DNA of 36,197 nt from contig NZ_QTPO01000071.1 in the NCBI RefSeq assembly GCF_003853645.1, positions 1 through 36,197 of the forward strand. Reading direction: 5' to 3'. The notes under the pieces were generated by a model. That model ran no database searches. It saw nothing but the letters and a program-made list of their open reading frames with translations, and was not told the origin of the DNA. Below are positions 1-10,443 of the stretch, in pieces. The position numbers and the translations under genes are program-made. This stretch comes from Burkholderia sp. Bp9143 (lineage in GTDB: Bacteria > Pseudomonadota > Gammaproteobacteria > Burkholderiales > Burkholderiaceae). Positions within the stretch are counted from its first letter, which is position 1; every line of letters begins with the position of its first letter.

Positions 1-1
1 G

Positions 2-2344
<2,343 letters not shown>

Positions 2345-2354
2345 GGAGCGGGTG

Positions 2355-2732
2355 ATGAGCTTTCTGAAGCGGATCCTGGGCGGGCACGGTGGCGGCCACG
2401 GCGGTGGGCATGGAAGCGGCCACGGTAGCGGCCATGGAAGCGGCGGGCATCACGGCGGAGCGGGCCGGGAAGGTCATGGCGGCCACGATGCGCGCGGCCA
2501 CGACCGTCACGGCTGGGGTTGGCAGCCGTCGGCCGATGCGCAGGGCGGCTCGGGCAGCAGCGTACCGCTGCGCCAGCTCGCCTGCGCGGGCTGCGGCGCC
2601 ATCAACGCGGCGGATGCGCGATTCTGCGCGCAGTGCGGCGTATCGCAGCGCGGCAAGGCGTGCAGTCGCTGCCACGCGGCGCTGGCCGCCGAAGCGCGCT
2701 TCTGTCCCGGCTGCGGAACACAGGCCGGGTAA
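2355..2732 (+). CDS. His/Gly-rich double zinc-ribbon protein
   Basis: Small soluble protein of 125 residues. After a short start (MSFLKRILGG) comes a His/Gly/Ser tract with repeats of HGGG, HGSG and HHGG. The C-terminal half holds two treble-clef-like zinc ribbons: CAGCGAINAADARFCAQCG and CSRCHAALAAEARFCPGCG, each with two Cys pairs. A GTG lies at 2352, but ATG 2355 is preferred because the AGGAG at 2344-2348 then has a 6-nt spacing. It starts 10 nt after the Zn/Cd ATPase stop on the same strand, so co-transcription is likely. A metal-buffering or metal-delivery role for the pump is inferred from the sequence and the neighbour; no specific function is established by sequence. Confidence 0.82.
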   Translation: MSFLKRILGGHGGGHGGGHGSGHGSGHGSGGHHGGAGREGHGGHDARGHDRHGWGWQPSADAQGGSGSSVPLRQLACAGCGAINAADARFCAQCGVSQRGKACSRCHAALAAEARFCPGCGTQAG

Positions 2733-2741
2733 GGCTCGATC

Positions 2742-2759
2742 GCCGGCCGTTTTGCCGGC
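2742..2759 (+). terminator. Possible hairpin after the metal operon
   Basis: GCCGGC (2742-2747) and GCCGGC (2754-2759) form a short stem just downstream of the zinc-ribbon gene. No T tract follows, so a terminator role is weakly supported. Confidence 0.3.
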
Positions 2760-2880
2760 GTGGCGGCCGATCCTTAAGGAGGGCATGGCGCCCGCAACGG
2801 GCGTCGCCTGGCATGACGCGCCGGTTCGCCCGGAGCCCCCGAGCCCCCGAGAGCCGGAGAGCCGGCCCGGCGCTCAACGC

Positions 2881-3714
2881 TCAACGCAGCGGCAAATGAA
2901 TCTCGGTGCGCAGGTCGGCCGGCGCCGCATCCATCGGCGTGTTCAGATACAGCTCGAACGGCGGCGCATCGGCGGCTTCGCGGCCCGAGTGACGCAGCCA
3001 GTCGCCGTACAGCCACTGGTAGGCCGTCTTCAGGTCCGCATACGGACCCGTATGCAGCAGCACCGCGTACTCGCCACCGGCGACCGTCACGCGCTCGACC
3101 GGCGGCGTCGGCTCGACGTCCGGCGCGCCGTCGGCCGGCACGAAGCACGCCTTCGCGCGCAATTGCGCTTCCGGCGTGGTATCCGGATCGTCGTAGAAGA
3201 TCCCGATCATCTTCGCGCCGGGACCGATCAGCCCATGCTGCCCGACCCACGCGCCGATCTGCCCGAACGCGTCGCCGACCTTCAGGTAAGCGCCCGTGTG
3301 CGCTACCGCATAGCCGCGCAGCTCCGGCTGCTGCCGGATCTCGACTTCATGCTTGAACATGTCTTCCTCTCCTCGCTGTAACGGATAGATCGGCCGGTGG
3401 ACCCCGGCGCGACGGTGCTGCGCGGGCGGCACGCCGTAAGCATCCCGAAATGCGCGTGCGAACGCGTGCGTCGAGCCGTAGCCGGCGCGCCGCGCGATCG
3501 CGTCGAGCGGCAGCGCCGTGCAGACGAGATCCTCGGACGCGCGCACGATCCGCATCCGCCGCACCGTCAGCACGATCGACTCGCCGTACAGCGCGCGATA
3601 GACGCGCTGCCAGTGATAGGGCGACAGACACGCGATGTCGGCGAGCCGGTTCAGGTCGAGCGTGTCGTCGAGATGCGTGCGGATGTAGTCGTGAACGCGC
3701 GCGACGCGTGTCAC
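2881..3714 (-). CDS. AraC-family regulator with C-terminal GyrI-like effector domain
   Basis: Transcription factor of 277 residues. The N-terminal ~105 residues are an AraC/XylS DNA-binding domain with two helix-turn-helix units: LADIACLSPYHWQRVYRALY, and IARRAGYGSTHAFARAFRDA followed by YGVPPAQHR. The rest is a GyrI/Rob-type effector-binding domain (strands such as GYAVAHTGAYLKVGDAF and a C-terminal ELYLNTPMDAAP, which contains the usual conserved Glu). This domain order (AraC first, GyrI second) is that of Rob and related multidrug or small-molecule sensors. It is transcribed away from the membrane-channel-like gene at 4007, across a ~290-bp divergent spacer. The ligand and targets cannot be read from the sequence. 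Confidence 0.9.
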   Translation of the reverse strand: MTRVARVHDYIRTHLDDTLDLNRLADIACLSPYHWQRVYRALYGESIVLTVRRMRIVRASEDLVCTALPLDAIARRAGYGSTHAFARAFRDAYGVPPAQHRRAGVHRPIYPLQRGEEDMFKHEVEIRQQPELRGYAVAHTGAYLKVGDAFGQIGAWVGQHGLIGPGAKMIGIFYDDPDTTPEAQLRAKACFVPADGAPDVEPTPPVERVTVAGGEYAVLLHTGPYADLKTAYQWLYGDWLRHSGREAADAPPFELYLNTPMDAAPADLRTEIHLPLR

Positions 3715-4006
3715 ATAGCGGACCCAAGCGGGCGTCCCCCGGCAGGAATCGACGTCACGGTAGCACGCCGCCGATTGATAAATCTTGCGGAGATGCGTAG
3801 GGCCGATGAACCCGCCCCTTTTTTATTTCGGCGAAATTGGGTCTCGTCCCCGCCGATAACTGTCTAAAGTTAAAGACGGTGAAATCGGGTGATCGCGTCA
3901 TTTTTCTCGGGTAAGTTGCTTGGGGCGGCAACGCACGGTTTTTCGAAGTACGCAGGTAGTTCGTCGATGTTCAATCGCAACGCCACGTTTTTCGGGAGAA
4001 GAAGAA

Positions 4007-5470
4007 ATGGATGCTTCCAGCTTCATCACGTCGCTGCAGACCACGCTAGGCGGATACCTGCCGAAGATTGCCGGCGCGATCGGCATCCTGGTGATCGGCT
4101 GGCTGATCGCCGTGGCGGTGCGGGCCGGCGCGCTCCGGCTGCTCGGCGCGCTGAAGGTCGATCAGCGGATCAACGAAAGCACCGGCCAGGGCACGTATGT
4201 CGAGCGGATCATCGCCGGCGGGCTGTTCTGGCTCGTGCTGCTCGTCACCGCGGTGGGCATCTTCAACGTGCTCAACCTGTACGCGGTGTCCAATCCGTTC
4301 TCGCTGCTCGTCACGCACATCGTCAACTACCTGCCGAACCTGATCGGCGGCGCGGCGCTGACGCTGATCGCGTGGCTGATCGCATCGCTGCTGCGCAGCC
4401 TCGCGAACCGCGCGCTGAAGGCGAGCAAGGTCGACGACAAGCTGTCCGAAAGCGCGGGCATGCAGCCGATGAGCGGCTATCTGGGCGACGTGCTGTTCTG
4501 GCTCGTGATCCTGATGTTCCTGCCGGCGATTCTCGCGTCGTTCGCGCTGTCCGGCCTGCTTTCGCCGGTGCAGGGGATGGTCGACAAGCTGCTCGCGATC
4601 GTGCCGAACCTGTTCGCGGCCGCGGTGATCGGCTTCGTCGGCTGGGTCGTCGCGCGCGTGCTGCGCGGCCTCGTGACGAACCTGCTCGTCGCCGCCGGTG
4701 CCGACCGTCTCACGCAGAATCTCGACAGCCCGACGCCGGTGCGCGTGTCGAGCCTGATCGGCACCATCGTCTACGTGTTCGTGTTCGTGCCGACGCTGAT
4801 CTCCGCGCTCGACGCGCTGAAGATCGACGCGATCTCGATTCCGGCCACCAACATGCTGAACCAGTTCCTCGGCGCGGTGCCGGACATCGTCGCGGCGATC
4901 GTGATCGTGCTCGTCACGTTCTATTTCGCGCGCTTCGTCGCGTCGCTCGCGCAGAAGCTGCTGGAGGCCGCCGGCGCCGACGGGCTGCCGGCCGTGCTCG
5001 GCGTCGAGCGCGTGTTCTCGGGGATCCTGCAGCCGTCGGTGCTGGTCGCGCGGCTGATCGTGTTCTTCGCGATGCTGTTCGCGGCGGTCGAGGCCGCGAA
5101 CCGGCTCGGCTTCTCGCAGGTGCGCGACGTCGTCACGCTGTTCATCGAATTCGGCGGCCACGTGCTGATGGGCGGCGTGATCCTCGTGATCGGCGTGTGG
5201 CTCGCGAGCCTCGCGCGCCGCGTGATCGAGCAGGCCGACCGCGAGCACAGCGTGCTGTTCGCGCGGATCGCGCAATTCGCGATCCTCGGCCTCGTGTTCG
5301 CGATGGGGCTGCGCGCGATGGGCATCGCCAACGAGATCGTGCAGCTCGCGTTCGGCCTCGTGCTCGGCGCGATCGCGGTGGCGGTCGCGCTGTCGTTCGG
5401 TCTCGGCGGCCGCGAAGCGGCCGGCAAGCTGCTCGACCGCTGGTTCAACCAGCGCGGCGGCGGTCAGTAA
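4007..5470 (+). CDS. Mechanosensitive-channel-like membrane protein with repeated conserved TM helices
   Basis: Inner-membrane protein of 487 residues. The start at 4007 is preceded by GGGAGAAGAAG, a plausible ribosome site; a longer reading from 3920 lacks support. It contains at least five copies of the 'conserved TM helix' unit, each a hydrophobic helix followed by a basic amphipathic stretch. Examples are ILVIGWLIAVAVRAGALRLL, LIAWLIASLLRSLANRAL, VIGFVGWVVARVLRGLV, VLVTFYFARFVASLAQKLL and VILVIGVWLASLARRVIEQ. I see no MscS beta-domain after the last repeat, so channel activity is inferred from the helix family only. Family members are usually annotated as small mechanosensitive channels or TM-helix repeat proteins. 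The gene stands alone, with a strong hairpin just downstream. Confidence 0.82.
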   Translation: MDASSFITSLQTTLGGYLPKIAGAIGILVIGWLIAVAVRAGALRLLGALKVDQRINESTGQGTYVERIIAGGLFWLVLLVTAVGIFNVLNLYAVSNPFSLLVTHIVNYLPNLIGGAALTLIAWLIASLLRSLANRALKASKVDDKLSESAGMQPMSGYLGDVLFWLVILMFLPAILASFALSGLLSPVQGMVDKLLAIVPNLFAAAVIGFVGWVVARVLRGLVTNLLVAAGADRLTQNLDSPTPVRVSSLIGTIVYVFVFVPTLISALDALKIDAISIPATNMLNQFLGAVPDIVAAIVIVLVTFYFARFVASLAQKLLEAAGADGLPAVLGVERVFSGILQPSVLVARLIVFFAMLFAAVEAANRLGFSQVRDVVTLFIEFGGHVLMGGVILVIGVWLASLARRVIEQADREHSVLFARIAQFAILGLVFAMGLRAMGIANEIVQLAFGLVLGAIAVAVALSFGLGGREAAGKLLDRWFNQRGGGQ

Positions 5471-5485
5471 GGTCAGTCGGCGTCG

Positions 5486-5517
5486 GCCGTCCGGCACGCT
5501 TCGTGCGGCCGGACGGC
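5486..5517 (+). terminator. Strong GC hairpin after the TM-repeat gene
   Basis: GCCGTCCGGC (5486-5495) pairs perfectly with GCCGGACGGC (5508-5517), 16 nt after the stop codon. There is no clear T run, so it may be a weak intrinsic or processing hairpin. Confidence 0.5.
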
Positions 5518-5579
5518 GCGTGCGTGACGACCGCGGAGCGCGGCCGGCGTTGCCGTCGGCGAAACGTCGGCTGTCATCT

Positions 5580-5609
5580 TTGCCGAATTTCGATAACACG
5601 TCGTTTAAT
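5580..5609 (+). promoter_or_regulatory. Candidate sigma-70 promoter of the ethanolamine permease gene
   Basis: TTGCCG (5580-5585) and TTTAAT (5604-5609) are separated by 18 bp and lie ~65 bp before the permease start. They match the -35 and -10 consensus at 4/6 and 5/6. No properly spaced sigma-54 motif was found here, unlike upstream of the aldehyde dehydrogenase. Confidence 0.4.
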
Positions 5610-5672
5610 GACTCTCTAGCATCGATTCTCAGTCGCGCGGGCCGGCAGGCCGGCGCCTTTCAGGAGAATCGG

Positions 5673-7085
5673 ATGAAAGCAGAGTCGAATGGCCGGCCCG
5701 CCGCCGGCGCCAAGTCGTCCGGCCAGCCCGCGCTGCAGCAGACGCTCGGGACCTGGCAACTGTGGGGCATCGCGGTCGGCCTCGTGATTTCAGGCGAATA
5801 CTTCGGCTGGAGCTACGGCTGGGCGAGCGCCGGCACGCTGGGTTTCGTCGTCACGGCGGTGTTCGTCGCGGCGATGTATACCACCTTCATTTTCAGCTTC
5901 ACCGAACTGACGACGTCGATACCGCACGCGGGCGGTCCGTTCGCGTATGCGCGCCGTGCGTTCGGCCCGGCGGGCGGCTATCTCGCCGGCGCGGCGACGC
6001 TCGTCGAGTTCGTGTTCGCGCCGCCCGCGATCGCGCTCGCGATCGGCGCGTACCTGCACGTGCAGTTTCCGGGGCTCGAACCGAAACACGCGGCGATGGG
6101 CGCGTATCTCGTGTTCATGGCGCTGAACATCGTCGGCGTGCAGATCGCCGCGACGTTCGAGCTGGTCGTCACGCTGTTCGCGATCTTCGAGCTGCTGGTG
6201 TTCATGGGCGTCGTGTCGCCGGGCTTCGCGTGGAGCAACTTCATGAAGGGCGGCTGGTCGGGCGCCGATCATTTCAGCGTCGGCGCATTCCACGGCATGT
6301 TCGCGGCGATCCCGTTCGCGATCTGGTTCTTCCTCGCGATCGAAGGCGTCGCGATGGCCGCCGAGGAAGCGAAGAACCCGAAGCGCTCGATCCCGATCGC
6401 CTACGTGGCCGGGATCCTGACGCTCGTCACGCTCGCGATCGGCGTGATGGTGTTCGCCGGCGGCGCGGGCGACTGGACCAAGCTCGCGAACATCAACGAT
6501 CCGCTGCCGCAGGCAATGAAGTACATCGTCGGCGCGAACAGCGGCTGGATGCACATGCTCGTGTGGCTCGGGCTGTTCGGGCTCGTCGCGTCGTTCCACG
6601 GGATCATCCTCGGCTATTCGCGCCAGATCTTCGCGCTGGCCCGCGAAGGCTACCTGCCGGAGTGGCTCGGGAAGGTGCATCCGCGCTTCAAGACACCGCA
6701 TCGCGCGATTCTCGCGGGCGGCGTGGTCGGCATCGCGGCGATCTACAGCGACGAGTTGATCCAGTTCGGCGGCCAGACGCTTACCGCGAACATCGTGACG
6801 ATGTCGGTGTTCGGCGCGATCGTGATGTATATCGTAAGCATGGCGGCGCTGTTCAAGCTGCGCCGTTCGCAGCCGAACATGGCGCGGCCGTTCCGTGCGC
6901 CGCTGTACCCGTTCTTCCCGGCGTTCGCGATCGTTGCGGCCCTGATTTGCCTCGCGACGATGGTGGTTTTCAACGGGCTGGTGGCAATGGTGTTCGTCGC
7001 GTTCCTCGCGCTCGGCTACGCGTACTTCCTCGCGACCCGTTCGCAGCGCGAGAGCGCGCCGGCCGACGTGCTGCTCGAGGAATGA
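5673..7085 (+). CDS. eat: Ethanolamine permease (APC superfamily)
   Basis: Inner-membrane amino acid/polyamine/organocation transporter of 470 residues, assigned to ethanolamine uptake. Features: a soluble N-terminus, then about 12 hydrophobic segments with the APC-type first helix LVISGEYFGWSYGWASAGTL and the conserved TTSIPHAGGPFAYARRAFG loop. FFLAIEGVAMAAEEAKNPKR is the loop typical of the eat subgroup. ATG 5673 was chosen over the longer reading from 5520 because AGGAGA (5662-5667) precedes it and the extra N-terminus is not transporter-like. It sits directly upstream of eutB and eutC in the same direction, which strongly supports the substrate. A stable hairpin lies in the 111-nt gap before eutB. 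Confidence 0.92.
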   Translation: MKAESNGRPAAGAKSSGQPALQQTLGTWQLWGIAVGLVISGEYFGWSYGWASAGTLGFVVTAVFVAAMYTTFIFSFTELTTSIPHAGGPFAYARRAFGPAGGYLAGAATLVEFVFAPPAIALAIGAYLHVQFPGLEPKHAAMGAYLVFMALNIVGVQIAATFELVVTLFAIFELLVFMGVVSPGFAWSNFMKGGWSGADHFSVGAFHGMFAAIPFAIWFFLAIEGVAMAAEEAKNPKRSIPIAYVAGILTLVTLAIGVMVFAGGAGDWTKLANINDPLPQAMKYIVGANSGWMHMLVWLGLFGLVASFHGIILGYSRQIFALAREGYLPEWLGKVHPRFKTPHRAILAGGVVGIAAIYSDELIQFGGQTLTANIVTMSVFGAIVMYIVSMAALFKLRRSQPNMARPFRAPLYPFFPAFAIVAALICLATMVVFNGLVAMVFVAFLALGYAYFLATRSQRESAPADVLLEE

Positions 7086-7122
7086 GGATGGCGAACCCGA
7101 ACGGCCGTTCGTGACGGCATCC

Positions 7123-7148
7123 GGCGCGCCCCGTCGAACGGGCGCGCC
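7123..7148 (+). other. Intercistronic hairpin between eat and eutB
   Basis: GGCGCGCCC (7123-7131) and GGGCGCGCC (7140-7148) form a perfect 9-bp stem with an 8-nt loop. No T run follows, so partial termination or mRNA-end protection is more likely than a full stop. Confidence 0.5.
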
Positions 7149-7196
7149 GTCGGCGTTCGGCTAGGATGGGCAAGGACTGGCAAGGAGATTCGAACG

Positions 7197-8594
7197 ATGT
7201 CCTACACGGAGACGATCGGCCCGCGCACGTACCGCTTCGCGGACCTGAAGACGCTGCTCGCGAAGGCGAGCCCGCTGCGCTCCGGCGACCAGCTCGCCGG
7301 CGTCGCGGCGGCGAGCGAGGAGGAGCGCGTCGCCGCGAAGATCGCGCTCGCGGGCGTGCCGCTGAAGGCGTTCCTGAACGAAGCGCTGATTCCGTACGAA
7401 CACGACGAGGTCACGCGCCTGATCCTCGACGATCACGACGCGGCCGCGTTCGCGGAAATCTCGCACCTCACCGTCGGCGACTTCCGCAACTGGCTGCTGT
7501 CGCCCGCGGCGGACGGCGCCGCGCTCGAACGGATCGCGCCGGGCCTCACGCCCGAGATGGTCGCGGCCGTGTCGAAGCTGATGCGCAACCAGGATCTGAT
7601 CGCGGCGGCGAGGAAGCGCCGTGTCGTCACGCGCTTTCGCAACACGGTCGGGCTGCCCGGCCGGATGTCGGTGCGGCTGCAGCCGAACCACCCGACCGAC
7701 GATGTGAAGGGCATCGCCGCGTCGATGCTCGACGGGCTGATGTACGGCTGCGGCGACGCGATGATCGGCATCAACCCGGCGACCGACAGCCTCGCGGCGA
7801 TCGTGAAACTGCTCGCGATGATCGACGGGTTCCGCGAGCGCTACGGCGTGCCGACGCAGTCGTGCGTGCTCACGCACGTGACCAACACGATCGCGGCGAT
7901 CGAGAAGGGCGCGCCGGTCGACCTGGTGTTCCAGTCGATCGCGGGCACCGAGAAGGCGAACGCGAGCTTCGGGATCTCGCTCGCGCTGCTCGGCGAGGCG
8001 CACGAGGCCGCGTTGTCGCTCAAGCGCGGCACCGTCGGCAACAACCTGATGTACTTCGAGACGGGCCAGGGCAGCGCGCTGTCGGCGAACGCACACTTCG
8101 GCGTCGATCAGCAGACCTGCGAGGTGCGCGCGTATGCGGTCGCGCGCAAGTTCGATCCGTTCCTCGTGAACACGGTGGTCGGCTTCATCGGGCCCGAATA
8201 CCTGTACGACGGCAAGCAGATCATCCGCGCGGGACTCGAGGATCACTTCTGCGGCAAGCTGCTCGGCGTGCCGATGGGCTGCGACATCTGCTACACGAAT
8301 CACGCGGAAGCCGACCAGGACGACATGGACACGCTGCTGACGCTGCTGGGTGCGGCCGGCATCAACTTCATCATGGGGATTCCGGGCGCGGACGACGTGA
8401 TGCTGAACTACCAGAGCACGTCGTTTCACGACCAGCTCTACGTGCGCGAGGTGCTCGGCCTGCGCCGCGCGCCCGAGTTCGAGGAATGGCTGGAGACGAT
8501 GGAGATCGCCGACGCGCACGGCGCGCTGCGCGCCGCGACGTCACGCGTGCCGCTGCTCGCGGGCGCGAACGACTGGATGGGGATTTCCGCATGA
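7197..8594 (+). CDS. eutB: Ethanolamine ammonia-lyase large (heavy) subunit
   Basis: Catalytic subunit of the adenosylcobalamin-dependent lyase that splits ethanolamine into acetaldehyde and ammonia. The 465-residue length fits the family (about 453-465). Family-typical stretches are visible throughout: PGRMSVRLQPNHPTDD, IGINPATDSLAAIVKLL, QSCVLTHVTNTIAAIEKGAP, FGVDQQTCEVRAYAVARKFD, GCDICYTNHAEADQDDMD and GIPGADDVMLNYQSTSFHD. AAGGAG at 7182-7187 precedes the ATG. Its stop overlaps the eutC start (ATGA at 8591-8594), so the two subunits are translationally coupled. The EutA reactivating factor usually needed by this enzyme is not in the window. Confidence 0.97.
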   Translation: MSYTETIGPRTYRFADLKTLLAKASPLRSGDQLAGVAAASEEERVAAKIALAGVPLKAFLNEALIPYEHDEVTRLILDDHDAAAFAEISHLTVGDFRNWLLSPAADGAALERIAPGLTPEMVAAVSKLMRNQDLIAAARKRRVVTRFRNTVGLPGRMSVRLQPNHPTDDVKGIAASMLDGLMYGCGDAMIGINPATDSLAAIVKLLAMIDGFRERYGVPTQSCVLTHVTNTIAAIEKGAPVDLVFQSIAGTEKANASFGISLALLGEAHEAALSLKRGTVGNNLMYFETGQGSALSANAHFGVDQQTCEVRAYAVARKFDPFLVNTVVGFIGPEYLYDGKQIIRAGLEDHFCGKLLGVPMGCDICYTNHAEADQDDMDTLLTLLGAAGINFIMGIPGADDVMLNYQSTSFHDQLYVREVLGLRRAPEFEEWLETMEIADAHGALRAATSRVPLLAGANDWMGISA

Positions 8595-9385
8595 GCGACG
8601 CCGTCGAAAAGAATCCGTGGGCGCAGCTGAAGTCGTTCACGAACGCGCGGATTGCGCTCGGTCGCGCGGGCAACAGCCTGCCGACTGCGCCGCTGCTCGC
8701 GTTCAACCTGTCGCACGCGCAGGCGCGCGACGCCGTGCACCAGCCGCTCGACGCGGACGCGCTGCGCCGCGAGATCGAGGCGGCCGGCCTGCTGCCGACA
8801 CTCGGCGTGCAGAGCGCCGCGCCGGACCGCGACCACTATCTGCGCCGGCCCGATCTCGGTCGCAAGCTGTCGGATGACAGCCGCGGGCTGCTGGCCGGCT
8901 ACGGCGCGGCGCTCGACGACGCGCCGGACGTCGTGTTCGTGGTCGGCGACGGGCTGTCGGCGTTCGCGGCCGCGAAGCAGGCGCTGCCGCTGCTGCAGGC
9001 CGTGTGCCCGCGGCTCGCCGCGGACGGCTGGCGGATCGGCCCGGTGGTGGTCGCGACGCAGGCGCGCGTCGCGCTCGGCGACGAGATCGGCGAGCTGCTG
9101 CGCGCACAGGTCGTCGCGATGCTGATCGGCGAGCGGCCGGGGCTCAGCTCGCCGGACAGCCTCGGCGTGTACCTGACCTGGGCGCCGAAGGTCGGCTGCC
9201 ACGACGCGCTGCGCAACTGCATCTCGAACGTGCGGCCGGAAGGTCTGCCGCATGCCGCCGCCGCGCACAAGCTGCATTACCTGATGACGCATGCGCGCCG
9301 GCTCGGCCTCACGGGCGTCGGGCTGAAGGACGACAGCGATGCGCTGTTGCCGCAGGCGGAGGCGGAGCGGATCGGCGCGGCGTGA
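8591..9385 (+). CDS. eutC: Ethanolamine ammonia-lyase small (light) subunit
   Basis: Second subunit of the cobalamin-dependent lyase; with EutB it binds the cofactor. The protein has 264 residues starting MSDAVEKNPWAQLKSFTNAR. The ATG overlaps the eutB stop by 4 nt; the longer reading from 7166 is only the same frame running behind eutB. Typical EutC stretches are FNLSHAQARDAVH, VFVVGDGLSAFAAAKQA, IGERPGLSSPDSLGVYLTW and GCHDALRNCISNVRPEGL. The N-terminal tail is short compared with E. coli EutC. It ends 23 nt from the convergent LysR gene. Confidence 0.97.
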   Translation: MSDAVEKNPWAQLKSFTNARIALGRAGNSLPTAPLLAFNLSHAQARDAVHQPLDADALRREIEAAGLLPTLGVQSAAPDRDHYLRRPDLGRKLSDDSRGLLAGYGAALDDAPDVVFVVGDGLSAFAAAKQALPLLQAVCPRLAADGWRIGPVVVATQARVALGDEIGELLRAQVVAMLIGERPGLSSPDSLGVYLTWAPKVGCHDALRNCISNVRPEGLPHAAAAHKLHYLMTHARRLGLTGVGLKDDSDALLPQAEAERIGAA

Positions 9386-9408
9386 GGGCGTGATGGAGCG
9401 CCGCCCGC

Positions 9409-10293
9409 CTACTTGAACAATCGCTCGCACAGGAAGTCGACGAACACGCGCAGCTTCGGCGACAACTGCCGGCTCGACGGCCACACGATCGAGAACTGCC
9501 CCGCCGCGATCCGGTAGTCGTCGAGCACGGTGACGAGCGCGCCGGTGTCCAGCGCGTCGCGCGCGAGGAAGTCGGGCATGTAGCCGATGCCGAGCCCCGC
9601 CATGACCGCGCCGCGCAGCGCTTCCATGTTGTTGCAGGTCATCGCGGTGCGCAGCTTCAGCGGCGTGCCGTCGTCGGCGGCGAGCGCCCAGTCCTGCAGC
9701 TTGCCGGTGGTCGGGAAGCAGTAGCGCACGCAATCGTGCGCTTCGAGATCGCGCGGCGCCCGAGGCGTGCCGGCCTGCGCGAGATACGCGGGCGTCGCGC
9801 ACAGCACGAACGCGAACGGGCCGAGCCGCCGCGACATCAGGCTCGAATCCGACAGCGGGCCGCTGCGGATCACGGCGTCGAAGCCGCCTTCGACGACATC
9901 GACCATCCGGTCGTTGAAATCCAGGTCGAGTTCCACATCCGGATAGCGCTGCCTGAATTCGGGCAGCACCGGAAGCAGGAACCGGTAGCCGATTACCGGC
10001 AGGCTCACGCGCAGCTTGCCGCGCGGGCGCTGCGCGGAGGCCGTCACGGTTGCCTCCGCATCGCGAAAATCCTCGAGGATCCGCTGGCAGCGTTCGTAGA
10101 AATGACGCCCTTCGTCGGTCAGCGTGACGCGCCGCGTCGTGCGGTTGAACAGGCGCACGCCGAGCGACTGCTCGAGCCGCGCGATCGTCTTGCCGACGGC
10201 GGAGGCCGAGATGCCGAGCGCGCGGCCGGCCGCGACGAAGCTGAGCGTTTCGGCGGTGCGGACGAAGGCGGCGATGCCGTTCAGGTTTTCCAT
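9409..10293 (-). CDS. LysR-family transcriptional regulator
   Basis: Protein of 294 residues. The N-terminal winged helix-turn-helix is clear: FVRTAETLSFVAAGRALGIS, then SASAVGKTIARLEQSLGVRL and FNRTTRRVTLTDEGRHFYER. The remaining ~200 residues are the periplasmic-binding-like effector domain (LRVSLPVIGYRFLLPVLPEF, VDVVEGGFDAVIRSG, GLGIGYMPDFLARDAL). It is divergent from the DHA2 transporter at 10444 across 150 bp, the usual layout for a LysR regulator and its target. It belongs to the large subgroup whose members often control efflux or redox genes. The inducer is unknown. Confidence 0.93.
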   Translation of the reverse strand: MENLNGIAAFVRTAETLSFVAAGRALGISASAVGKTIARLEQSLGVRLFNRTTRRVTLTDEGRHFYERCQRILEDFRDAEATVTASAQRPRGKLRVSLPVIGYRFLLPVLPEFRQRYPDVELDLDFNDRMVDVVEGGFDAVIRSGPLSDSSLMSRRLGPFAFVLCATPAYLAQAGTPRAPRDLEAHDCVRYCFPTTGKLQDWALAADDGTPLKLRTAMTCNNMEALRGAVMAGLGIGYMPDFLARDALDTGALVTVLDDYRIAAGQFSIVWPSSRQLSPKLRVFVDFLCERLFK

Positions 10294-10342
10294 CGACGTA
10301 AACAGGCGAGCGGGTGCGAAGCGGCGAATTGCGGAATTCTAG

Positions 10343-10357
10343 TCCGTTATATCCGGA
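10343..10357. promoter_or_regulatory. Dyad in the LysR/efflux divergent spacer
   Basis: TCCG (10343-10346) and CGGA (10354-10357) form a small dyad around TTATATC, flanked by weaker matches, in the 150-bp region between the LysR gene and the transporter gene. This is where a LysR protein would normally bind. The motif is short, so the assignment is tentative. Confidence 0.25.
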
Positions 10358-10443
10358 GTCAAGCGTAGTTTTTCGACGATTGAATCGGAATTATCTTTGA
10401 TCGCGCTTGAGGCGCATCCGCGCCGGCTTTTCGAGGAGCGATG

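Noticed and set aside
5569..5584. Sigma-54-like GG...GC upstream of the permease gene
   Set aside because: The spacing is 11 rather than 10 bases and the flanking bases do not match; a sigma-70 pair nearby fits better.
4046..5599. 517-codon ORF opposite the TM-repeat gene
   Set aside because: Composition is dominated by Arg, His, Glu and Asp from GC-rich antisense codons, with no domain.
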